38,973 bases of DNA from CAYRVF01 sp964427535 (GTDB lineage Bacteria > Chloroflexota > Ktedonobacteria > Ktedonobacterales > JADMIN01): positions 1-38,973 of the forward strand of contig CAYRVF010000038.1 in NCBI GenBank assembly GCA_964427535.1. Direction: 5' to 3'. Position 1 is the first letter of the stretch, and each line of letters starts with the position of its first letter. The translations under genes were made by a program, and so were the position numbers. Of this stretch, positions 8,005-15,029 are shown piece by piece. The notes under the pieces are model-generated. The model worked only from the letters and a program-made list of their open reading frames with translations. It made no database searches and was not told the DNA's origin.

Positions 8005-10518
8005 GTGACCACATCTGATATATCCCAGGGAACATTCGTCGAACAGGCGCGCTTACTGCGCGCGGTTGAAGGCTATTTGCAGCCGGTGGACGTCGAGAAC
8101 GTCCAGCGGGCGCTCATGGAGGAGCGGGTGCTTACCACCGACGCGTCCGCGGCGCCAGATGAATCCCCCAAGGAGAGCGCCGAGAATCGGCCCACCTGGG
8201 ATACCGAGTACGCCATCTCGGTCGCACTGACAATGGCCTCGACGCTGCACATCGACGCGGTGACGCTTGCCGCGGTGCTGCTGTATCAGTTCGTCGAAGC
8301 GCGGACGCTGACGCTGGCGGATGTCAGCGCGCGGCTTGGCGGCTCGTTCGGCGAAGATGTGGCGGAGACCATCGAGCACATCGAACGCTTCGACGCGTTG
8401 CAGCGGCCCGCCGCCGAGCGGCGCCGCTCGGCCCAGCTTGACGCCAGCGCCGAGGATGGTGCGCGCACACGTCGCCGCGGCCGGGAGCGCCAGCGCGAGC
8501 AAGACGCCGACGCCCTGCGGAAGATGTTCGTCGCCATGGCCGACGATACTCGCGTGATCGTCATCAAGATCGCCGAACAGCTCCGCAAGATGCGCGCGGT
8601 CGTGCGTGCGGCTGATCTGTGGCGGGCGCACGACGGTCAGGCGCCGACACGCCCGCTTTCCGCTGAGGATGAGGCATCAATGCAGGCAGGTTTCACGCCG
8701 CCTCGCTGGTCGCGCGAGGAGTGCCGCGCGTTCGCAACGGAGACACGCGAAGTGTACGCCCCGCTCGCCGGTCGCCTGGGGATGGGGCGCGTGGAATCCG
8801 AGCTCGAAGACCTGGCCTTCGCGGTGCTAGAACCCGACGAATATCGCTGGCTGCGCGAGGCCGTCGTCGAAGAGACGTCTGGGCGCCGCTCCTACGTGGA
8901 CCGGGTGACGGCAATCCTTGGCGAGGAAATGGAGAAGATCGGCATCCGTGCCGACGTGTCAGGCCGGGTCAAGCATCTCTACAGCATCTATAAGAAGGTC
9001 ACGCGCACAGGGACGCATGACCTGACGACGCTTTACGACATTCTCGCGTTTCGCATCATCGTTCCCACGGTCGCCGACTGCTATCTCGTGCTTGGGCATG
9101 TTCACGAGCTGTGGCGTCCGAAGGATGGGCGTATCAAGGATTTCATCGCCAATCCCAAGCCCAACGGCTATCAGTCGCTGCATACGACGGTGTTCTGCCT
9201 CGACGACCGGCTCGCCGAGATCCAAATTCGCACCCGTGAAATGCACGAGCTGGCCGAGTACGGTGTCGCGATGCACTGGTACTACAAGTCGGCCGGCGAC
9301 AAGGCGTCCGCGAGCGCCAAGCAGTTGCAGGCGTGGGTGCAGCAGGTAAAGGAGTGGCAGCAGGACACCCCTGGGGCGCCACGCGGCGCCGGTGATGGCC
9401 TGCCCGCCGCCCGGTCGGACGCGCTCAAGGAGCGCATCTTCGTCTTCACTCCAGCAGGTGATGCGCGTGAGTTGCCCGCAGGGGCGACACCGCTCGACTT
9501 CGCCTATCGCATCCACTCCGATCTCGGCAATCACGTCTCGGGCGTGCGCATCACCTCTGAGGAGAGCGGACGCCTCTCGCGCAAGCTGGTGCCGCTGGAT
9601 TATGAGCTGCGCAACGGCGACGTGGTGGAGATTCTCAAGCGCAACGATGCTCATCCGACACGCGACTGGCTGCGGGTCGTCAAGACGAAGTCGGCGCGTG
9701 ACCGCATTCAGCGCTACCTGAAGGACCACGAGCGCGATATCGACCTGCAGCGCGGACGCGAGCGCCTCGACCGGGAGCTGCGCGCCCTCGGGCTGCGCAA
9801 GGGCATCGAGGATCTGACCGACGACGAGCTTGACGAGCTGGCCGAGGCGCTGGAACTGCCCGGCCCGACCGAGATGCTGGTGGCGATTGGTTCGGAGAAA
9901 ACCCGGGTCTCGGTGGTTATGCAGAAGGTACGCGAGCTGCGCCGGATGCCATCGCCTGGGGAAGCGCAAGATGCCGAGCCGCAGATTACGCTGGCTCCCT
10001 CACGCGATGAGCAGAGCGGCGCGAGTGTCGCGGGCTTGGAGGGCATGCTGACGCATCTGGCGAGCTGCTGCAATCCGCTACCCGGTGATGATCTCTGCGG
10101 GTTCATCACGCGCGGCCGTGGCGTCGTCATTCACCGGGCGGACTGCCCGAATCTCCGCCATCTGCTCGAACGCGAGCCGGAGCGCGCGGTGGCTGTCTCG
10201 TGGCCGAAGCTCGACGGCAAGCAGACCTTCCGGGCGCCAATTCTGGTGGAGGGCACCGACCGCACCGGGCTGCTGCGCGACGTGACAGGCGTGATCGCGA
10301 ACCACAAGATCAACATGCTCAAGGTCGAAGTCGTGACCAAGTCGCGGCCCGAGCGCGCGATTATCAGCGCGATTCTGGAGATTCAGCGGCCCGAAGACCT
10401 GGAGAGCGTGCTGCGTGATATTCGGGCCGTCTCGAGCGTCACGCTGGCGGATCGCAAGCAGCCGGGTGGCAAAAGCGGCACCGGTCAAGCGGTGGCTGGG
10501 GCACGCTCGAAACGCTAG
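8005..10518 (+). CDS. RelA/SpoT homologue 2: synthetase-competent, HD site destroyed (RelA-like)
   Basis: Long RSH protein of 837 residues. Order: degenerate HD (about 65-270), synthetase (315-428), TGS (477-545), helical region, CC domain with SCCNPLPGDD (687-715), ACT (742-815). In the HD region the usual HDxxxED reads YQFVEA (Tyr94, Gln95, Glu98, Ala99), and LADRLHN reads IAEQLRK, so the metal ligands are lost. An Arg-rich insert (137-168) and another near 205-235 interrupt it. The synthetase is intact: GRVKHLYSIYKK, TLYDILAFR (Asp345), GRIKD, NGYQSLHTTV (Tyr389), AEIQIRT (catalytic Glu405), REMH and AEYGVAMHW. I infer a dedicated ppGpp synthetase. GTG 8005-8007 has GAGGAGG 6 nt upstream. 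Its stop lies 1 nt from the convergent rsgA stop. The pattern mirrors gammaproteobacterial RelA. Confidence 0.94.
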   Translation: MTTSDISQGTFVEQARLLRAVEGYLQPVDVENVQRALMEERVLTTDASAAPDESPKESAENRPTWDTEYAISVALTMASTLHIDAVTLAAVLLYQFVEARTLTLADVSARLGGSFGEDVAETIEHIERFDALQRPAAERRRSAQLDASAEDGARTRRRGRERQREQDADALRKMFVAMADDTRVIVIKIAEQLRKMRAVVRAADLWRAHDGQAPTRPLSAEDEASMQAGFTPPRWSREECRAFATETREVYAPLAGRLGMGRVESELEDLAFAVLEPDEYRWLREAVVEETSGRRSYVDRVTAILGEEMEKIGIRADVSGRVKHLYSIYKKVTRTGTHDLTTLYDILAFRIIVPTVADCYLVLGHVHELWRPKDGRIKDFIANPKPNGYQSLHTTVFCLDDRLAEIQIRTREMHELAEYGVAMHWYYKSAGDKASASAKQLQAWVQQVKEWQQDTPGAPRGAGDGLPAARSDALKERIFVFTPAGDARELPAGATPLDFAYRIHSDLGNHVSGVRITSEESGRLSRKLVPLDYELRNGDVVEILKRNDAHPTRDWLRVVKTKSARDRIQRYLKDHERDIDLQRGRERLDRELRALGLRKGIEDLTDDELDELAEALELPGPTEMLVAIGSEKTRVSVVMQKVRELRRMPSPGEAQDAEPQITLAPSRDEQSGASVAGLEGMLTHLASCCNPLPGDDLCGFITRGRGVVIHRADCPNLRHLLEREPERAVAVSWPKLDGKQTFRAPILVEGTDRTGLLRDVTGVIANHKINMLKVEVVTKSRPERAIISAILEIQRPEDLESVLRDIRAVSSVTLADRKQPGGKSGTGQAVAGARSKR

Positions 10519-10519
10519 C

Positions 10520-11617
10520 CTACCGCTCCCACGCAGGGCGCTCTTCCGCGCGCGCCTCTTCGAGCAGGCGCAGGAAACTGGTGAATCGCTCCGGTGTGAT
10601 GCGCCCTTCGGCGACAGCGCAGCGGAGGGCGCAGCCTTCCTCGTTCTCGGCGTGGCCGCAGTCTTCGTAGAGGCACTCGCCGACGACCGGGCGAAGCTCG
10701 CGGAAGCTGGCCGCCAGCGCCTCCGACGGCACGCTCCACAGCGCCAGCTCGCGGATGCCCGCCGAATCGGCAAGCCAGCCGCCCTCGGTGAGTCGGATGA
10801 GGCGTACGCCGGTGGTGGTATGGCGTCCTTTGCCGGTGGACTGGCTGATCTCCGCCGTGCGCTGACGGGCGTCGGGCACGAGCGCGTTCATCAGCGACGA
10901 TTTGCCGACACCCGAGGGGCCAGTCAGCAGCGACGTCTTGCCGCGCAGTGCCGACCGCAGTTGCTCGATGCCCTCGCCAGTCGTGGCGCTGGTGAACAGC
11001 ACATTGTAGCCGAGCGAGCGATAGAGCTGGGCGGCGGCGTTCACCTCGTCGGGGATGCCCAGGTCCACCTTGTTGATGGCAAGCAGCACCGGGATGTGCG
11101 CGTTCTCAGTCAGGGCGAGATAGCGGTCGAGCAGGCCGAGATTGGGTGTCGGGTCGCGGGTCGCGAAGACCAGGACGGCCAGATCGAGGTTGGCGAGCAT
11201 GATATGCTCGGTGCCCATTTCGCTGCGCATACGCGAGAGCACGCTGCGGCGCGGCAGCACTTCTTCGATGACGCCCTCGCCGTTGCCGAGTGGGGTGAAG
11301 TGGACGATGTCGCCGGGCGCGACACGGACGGGACGGGCTTCCTCGGGTGGGGGTTCAGGCGTCGCCGTGCGTGTAGCGTATGCGGCACGGCCACTTCGCG
11401 CAGCGGATGGACGCGCGCCTGCCAGATGACGGGGCGGGGGAGCCGGACGGGATTTCCGTAGACGGCCACGCAGCGTACAGAGGTACATCTCGCCGTCTGA
11501 CTCTACCTCGAAGAGACCTGGAGCAAGTCCGATAACGACACCCTCGCGTCGGGAATCGGCTACAGCCTCTTCCGCCCCAGGGTGGTCCACGTCGGGGTGC
11601 TCCACTTCTCCACGCAC
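10520..11617 (-). CDS. rsgA: RsgA, ribosome small-subunit-dependent GTPase
   Basis: Circularly permuted GTPase that checks and releases late 30S assembly intermediates; family members bind ppGpp. An N-terminal OB-fold (about 24-125) is split by a Pro/Arg/Ala-rich insert of some 40 residues (56-97). The G motifs appear in permuted order: NKVD (182-185, G4), GPSGVGKSS (233-241, G1), DSAG (284-287, G3). G3 has Ala where the family normally has Pro (DxPG). The zinc knuckle has Cys315, Cys320, His322 and Cys329. The start is GTG 11615-11617, with GGGAG about 8 nt upstream. It is convergent with the RSH operon (stops 1 nt apart) and divergent from ppx. 365 residues, slightly long for the family because of the insert. 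Confidence 0.95.
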   Translation of the reverse strand: MRGEVEHPDVDHPGAEEAVADSRREGVVIGLAPGLFEVESDGEMYLCTLRGRLRKSRPAPPPRHLAGARPSAARSGRAAYATRTATPEPPPEEARPVRVAPGDIVHFTPLGNGEGVIEEVLPRRSVLSRMRSEMGTEHIMLANLDLAVLVFATRDPTPNLGLLDRYLALTENAHIPVLLAINKVDLGIPDEVNAAAQLYRSLGYNVLFTSATTGEGIEQLRSALRGKTSLLTGPSGVGKSSLMNALVPDARQRTAEISQSTGKGRHTTTGVRLIRLTEGGWLADSAGIRELALWSVPSEALAASFRELRPVVGECLYEDCGHAENEEGCALRCAVAEGRITPERFTSFLRLLEEARAEERPAWER

Positions 11618-11724
11618 TATGTCTGCTCCCTCGCTAGATGACGTGCTGAGCGAACCCGCCAGGCCGACTCGAAGATGTCTTCGTGAGAGTCGAGAAGCTG
11701 AGCGGTATTCCTACGCACCTCAAG

Positions 11725-11752
11725 CCTATCCCCTCAGGAGCGGATGCGTCAA
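11725..11752 (-). promoter_or_regulatory. promoter candidate for rsgA
   Basis: On the minus strand, TTGACG (11747-11752) is followed after 16 nt by GATAGG (11725-11730). The -35 is good and the -10 weak. It lies about 108 bases upstream of the rsgA GTG. Confidence 0.33.
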
Positions 11753-11844
11753 GCAGCGACGGCACGGCGGTCTCGTCGTGTATGCTGGTGCTGGCGATCC
11801 GGCGCGCGGCTGTGTGCCGGCCGAATGGAAAGTAGAAGGTCACG

Positions 11845-12810
11845 ATGGGAGCCGAGCCGGTCGCGGCGATCGACGTGGGAAGCAATACGGTGCATGTGGC
11901 GGTGGCGCGTGTCGAAACGGAGCCTGCCCTCATATTGACTACCCTTGCAGATGAGACGGAAGTGGTCCGGCTCGGCGCGGATGTAAACGCGACTGGGCGG
12001 ATTGGCGAGGAGCGTGCGGCCCTCGCCATACGAGTCGTCCGGTCGCAGGTGGCGCTTGCCCGGTCGCTCGGTGCCAAAACGGTGCTGGGCATCGCGACGG
12101 AAGGCGTGCGCGCGGCAGCCAACGCCCAGCAGTTTCTCGATGCGGTGCGCGCCGAGACAGGTGTGGCGTTTGCGCTGGTGTCGGGCGATCAGGAGGCGGC
12201 GCTCACCTATTGGGGCGCGACCAGTGGCGCTCCTGATGGGCGCACTCGGCGAGCGGTGATCGATCTCGGGGGCGGCAGCCTGGAGCTCGTCATTGGCCGT
12301 GGACCTACGATTGACTGGCGGTCATCACTACCGCTCGGCTCGGGCCTGATCCACGACCGCTATACTCCTTCCGATCCGCCAGACGGCGCGGAGCTGGCTG
12401 CGGCCCGGACCGCTGCCGAGGCGGTGTTGCGGGCGCTGGATCTGCCACTTCCCGTGGCCGAGGCGCTGGCCAGTGGTGGAAGCGCCAACACGCTGCTACG
12501 CCTTGCGCTTGCCGCACAGCGGGAGATCGGCACAACCGTAGCAGGCACAACACTCAGCCGCGACACCCTCCACGCGTTGCTTGCCCTGGTGAGCGCGCTG
12601 TCGGCCGAGCAGATATTCAGCCGCTATGGTGTGGACGTTGAGCGCGCGCGACTGCTCGGCGCGGGCTGTGTCGTGCTGCTGGCGGCGATGGACGTGCTCG
12701 GTGTCAGCACACTGGAGGTCAGCAGGCGCGGCATCCGGGAGGGCGCTATCCTCGCCTACACCCGCTGCTACGACAACTGGCTAGAGTGTGCCAGCCGGGG
12801 GGCATGGTGA
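11845..12810 (+). CDS. Ppx/GppA family phosphatase
   Basis: Acetate-kinase/Hsp70-fold enzyme that removes the terminal phosphate of polyphosphate (Ppx) or of pppGpp (GppA). Phosphate-binding loops are AIDVGSNTVHV (about 8-18) and VIDLGGGSLEL. The SGDQEA segment matches the region of the catalytic acidic residue, and the C-terminus has the family ending RRGIREGAILAY. At 321 residues it is the short, two-domain type without the C-terminal HD-like domain of E. coli Ppx. Sequence alone does not separate Ppx from GppA activity. The position next to two RSH genes makes a role in pppGpp turnover plausible, but that is inference. ATG 11845 has AGAAGGT a few bases upstream. Divergent from rsgA across 227 bp. 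Confidence 0.9.
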   Translation: MGAEPVAAIDVGSNTVHVAVARVETEPALILTTLADETEVVRLGADVNATGRIGEERAALAIRVVRSQVALARSLGAKTVLGIATEGVRAAANAQQFLDAVRAETGVAFALVSGDQEAALTYWGATSGAPDGRTRRAVIDLGGGSLELVIGRGPTIDWRSSLPLGSGLIHDRYTPSDPPDGAELAAARTAAEAVLRALDLPLPVAEALASGGSANTLLRLALAAQREIGTTVAGTTLSRDTLHALLALVSALSAEQIFSRYGVDVERARLLGAGCVVLLAAMDVLGVSTLEVSRRGIREGAILAYTRCYDNWLECASRGAW

Positions 12811-12870
12811 AGGTGAGGCACCCATCCCCCATCTCCCTTGCCCTTGCGAGGGGACGAGGGAGCAGACGTT
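12811..12870. repeat. degenerate REP-like element after ppx
   Basis: Directly after the ppx stop lies GGTGAGGCACCCATCCCCC followed by CTCCC/GAGGGG-type inverted segments up to about 12868. It resembles the cleaner copies at 12908-12950 and 14793-15013 but its palindrome is imperfect. Confidence 0.45.
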
Positions 12871-12907
12871 CATGTCCTTCGGGTAGCCGTCTCATCCGCA
12901 CGCACGC

Positions 12908-12950
12908 AAAAGCCCCTCTCCCTGCAGGGAGAGGGGTTGGGGTGAGGCCC
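12908..12950 (-). terminator. REP-like palindrome serving as terminator of the L,D-transpeptidase gene
   Basis: CCCCTCTCCCTG and CAGGGAGAGGGG (12913-12936) form a perfect 12-bp palindrome. Read on the minus strand, CCTCACCCC precedes the stem and CTTTTGCG follows it, the order expected of an intrinsic terminator downstream of the gene ending at 12996. It belongs to the same repeat family as the copies between 14793 and 15013. Confidence 0.6.
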
Positions 12951-12995
12951 TTTCATCGCTCCTCATGGGAAGGGGCGAGGCGGTTAGGCTCCACG

Positions 12996-14681
12996 CTAAT
13001 ACAGCACGACGGGCGTGCCAACCGGCGCCCAGTCATAGACATACGCCATGTGGTTTTCGGGGAAGTTGACGCAGCCGTGCGAGCCACCATTGAAGGCGGC
13101 GGGGTCCCAGTGCGGCAGATTCGTCTCGGGGCCGAATTCGTTGCGCCACCACGCGTCGTGGAGATAGTAGCCATAGTCCGCGTAGTACATGGCGTAGTTA
13201 ATGGGCGTCGGCGCATACCAGAGGGGCGAGCCGGGCGGATCGGGCGACTTGAAGACGGTGTTCGTCTCCTTGGATTCGATGTAATGGATGCCCGGCGGCG
13301 ACGGCGTGACCGGGTCGCCTGTCGTCACGTACGACCAGTACACCAGCGCGCCGTTGTCGTAGAACCGTGCGGTCTGCTCAGTGAGCGAGACCATAATCAC
13401 CTTGCCCTGCATCATGCCGTAGTGCTGCATCAGCTCTAGATCCGTCTGGTGCGGCTGCGAGTGGGATGTCGTGTCGTTCATGTTGTCGAGCAACGCGCGC
13501 AGGTTCGTCGTCATCATCGTGATTTCGTTGTCGGCGTTCTGGTAGTCGTCGGCGGTGCTGGCGGCGTTCAGCCGATCCCGGGCGTCGCCGATGCCGACCC
13601 CGCCATCCTCATACTCGTACGCTGCCGGATAGTTGTTGCCGTCGGCGTGGTCGAGGATGGTCTGCGTGTGGGCGTATGTCACGAGCTGTTTTAGCACGGC
13701 GAAGTCGGCGTGCGCCTTGCCGCGCAGGAGGGGCAGTGACATCGCGTTGATCTGGTCGTTGATGGCCTGTCCAACGGTCAGGTAGTCGGAGAGTTGCTTG
13801 GCGCTGGCAAGCTGCTTGGCGTCGGCGTCATGTTGTTGCTGAAACGCCGAGCCGTCCTCACCATACTGCGCCAGCAGATCGATGCGTGCCTGATATGCGG
13901 CAAGCAGCGTGGCGCCGATGTAGGGTAGCGCTTCGGTCTGGTCCGCGAGCAGTTGCGTCGTCTGGCCGGAGATCACATTGCCAAGCCTAATGTAGCGGTC
14001 GCCGGGAGATGCGTCGCGGAATGCCTGCAAATCCTGCTGGTACTCCGTCTCGGCGAGGCTGGTGTTGATGCCGTTCTTGCTCAGCGCCTGCACGACCGAC
14101 TGGAACACCAGTAGCTGCTGGTACGCGGGCCACATCGTGTTGAGCGCCGAGGTCTGCGCCGTGACGGTGGCGTCGATCTTGGCAAAGTCGCCGGGCAACT
14201 TGGCCTTCTGATAGTCTTGCAGCGCCTGATCGAGCCGTGACTGATAGGTCGTCGCCTCGATGAAGCCGTCGTTGCGGCGGGCGTTGAGCGCCTCGGTAAA
14301 CGCGCGGATGTCGGCGTCGGTCTGCTTCCGCAGCGTATCGGCGCTCGTCTGCTCGATGCCGACGAGCTGGGTGTAGAGCAGCGTGTAGTTGGTCGCGGCG
14401 TCCTGATAGTTGTAGTTCCACCCGCCCGAGCCAGAGGCGACCTTCTGCTCTTGCGTGAGAATCGGCTGGAGCATCGCGGAGGGGATGCCGAGCTCGACGC
14501 GGGCGTGCTGTAGCTCCGCGTCGAGCTTCGCCTTGTTGGCATCCGCCGCGTGCTGGTGCGGGTCGGTGCCGCACGCCGAGAGGATGCTGCTCGCCGCGAG
14601 CACAGCCAGTGCGGCCATCCAGAGCACCCGAGATGGACGCGGCCGCATCTGGGTCCGCGATTGTCGCCGCCACTGCCGCAT
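12996..14681 (-). CDS. lipoprotein L,D-transpeptidase (YkuD domain)
   Basis: Predicted cell-envelope enzyme. A basic N-terminus and hydrophobic helix (about 19-36) lead to the lipobox LSAC (Cys37), so it should be exported and lipid-anchored. A long helical, Gln/Ala/Asp-rich middle (about 40-430) has no recognised domain. The YkuD domain occupies about 432-561, with HDAWWRNEFG followed by GGSHGCVNFP; Cys537 would be the catalytic nucleophile. The family forms 3-3 peptidoglycan cross-links or attaches proteins to peptidoglycan. The start chosen is ATG 14679-14681 with GGAGG 9 nt upstream (561 aa); ATG 14717 gives 12 more N-terminal residues but lacks a good ribosome site. It is a single gene bounded by REP-like elements. 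Confidence 0.88.
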   Translation of the reverse strand: MRQWRRQSRTQMRPRPSRVLWMAALAVLAASSILSACGTDPHQHAADANKAKLDAELQHARVELGIPSAMLQPILTQEQKVASGSGGWNYNYQDAATNYTLLYTQLVGIEQTSADTLRKQTDADIRAFTEALNARRNDGFIEATTYQSRLDQALQDYQKAKLPGDFAKIDATVTAQTSALNTMWPAYQQLLVFQSVVQALSKNGINTSLAETEYQQDLQAFRDASPGDRYIRLGNVISGQTTQLLADQTEALPYIGATLLAAYQARIDLLAQYGEDGSAFQQQHDADAKQLASAKQLSDYLTVGQAINDQINAMSLPLLRGKAHADFAVLKQLVTYAHTQTILDHADGNNYPAAYEYEDGGVGIGDARDRLNAASTADDYQNADNEITMMTTNLRALLDNMNDTTSHSQPHQTDLELMQHYGMMQGKVIMVSLTEQTARFYDNGALVYWSYVTTGDPVTPSPPGIHYIESKETNTVFKSPDPPGSPLWYAPTPINYAMYYADYGYYLHDAWWRNEFGPETNLPHWDPAAFNGGSHGCVNFPENHMAYVYDWAPVGTPVVLY

Positions 14682-14748
14682 AGCTGCCCGCCTCCACACC
14701 ACCGCAGTTGTCGCCATTGTCTCGCCAGCGCACGTCGCTCGCCTCTTT

Positions 14749-14778
14749 ATTTTACACGTGGAGCGAGGCGTGGAGTAA
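14749..14778 (-). promoter_or_regulatory. promoter candidate for the L,D-transpeptidase gene
   Basis: On the minus strand, TTACTC (14773-14778), 18 nt, then TAAAAT (14749-14754). The -10 is good and the -35 partial. It lies about 68 bases upstream of the preferred ATG at 14681. Confidence 0.35.
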
Positions 14779-14792
14779 CACCGAACGACGTT

Positions 14793-14844
14793 GGGGTGAG
14801 GAGACAGAACCTCACCCCCTACCCCCTTCCCTTGAGGGAAGGGG
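14793..14844. repeat. compound REP-like element (two nested hairpins)
   Basis: GGGGTGAGG (14793-14801) pairs with CCTCACCCC (14810-14818), and CCCCTTCCCT (14823-14832) pairs with AGGGAAGGGG (14835-14844). The CCTCACCCC motif followed by a C-rich palindrome is the shared signature of this window's repeat family. Confidence 0.6.
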
Positions 14845-14904
14845 TCCTAGAGTGGGCGTTCTCGCAGAAGTGGGATGGTTGAGGGTGGGGCGAGGATGTT
14901 GGAG

Positions 14905-14942
14905 CCTCGCCCCTGTCTCCTCTCCCTGCAAGGAGAGGGGAG
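14905..14942. repeat. REP-like element copy
   Basis: GCCTCGCCCC followed by CCTCTCC (14919-14925) and GGAGAGG (14932-14938), the same plan as neighbouring copies with a slightly decayed palindrome and the same orientation as 14810-14844. Confidence 0.5.
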
Positions 14943-14977
14943 ATCGCTTGGCGAGCGTAGTTGCCCGAAGGTGACGA

Positions 14978-15013
14978 AACAAAATCCCCCTTCCCCTCGC
15001 GAGGGGAAGGGGG
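14978..15013 (-). terminator. ffh terminator, REP-like palindrome
   Basis: CCCCCTTCCCCTCG (14986-14999) and CGAGGGGAAGGGGG (15000-15013) form a perfect 14-bp palindrome 16 bases beyond the ffh stop. On the minus strand it is followed by ATTTTGTTTCG, a good intrinsic terminator tail. It is the same repeat family as the upstream copies. The whole 14682-15029 interval holds only the promoter candidate and these repeats. Confidence 0.7.
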
Positions 15014-15029
15014 CCGGGGGATGAAGCCC

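Noticed and set aside
12811..15013. Repeat cluster considered as a CRISPR array
   Set aside because: Copies are in both orientations, differ in sequence and are irregularly spaced around a gene, so they are REP-like palindromes.
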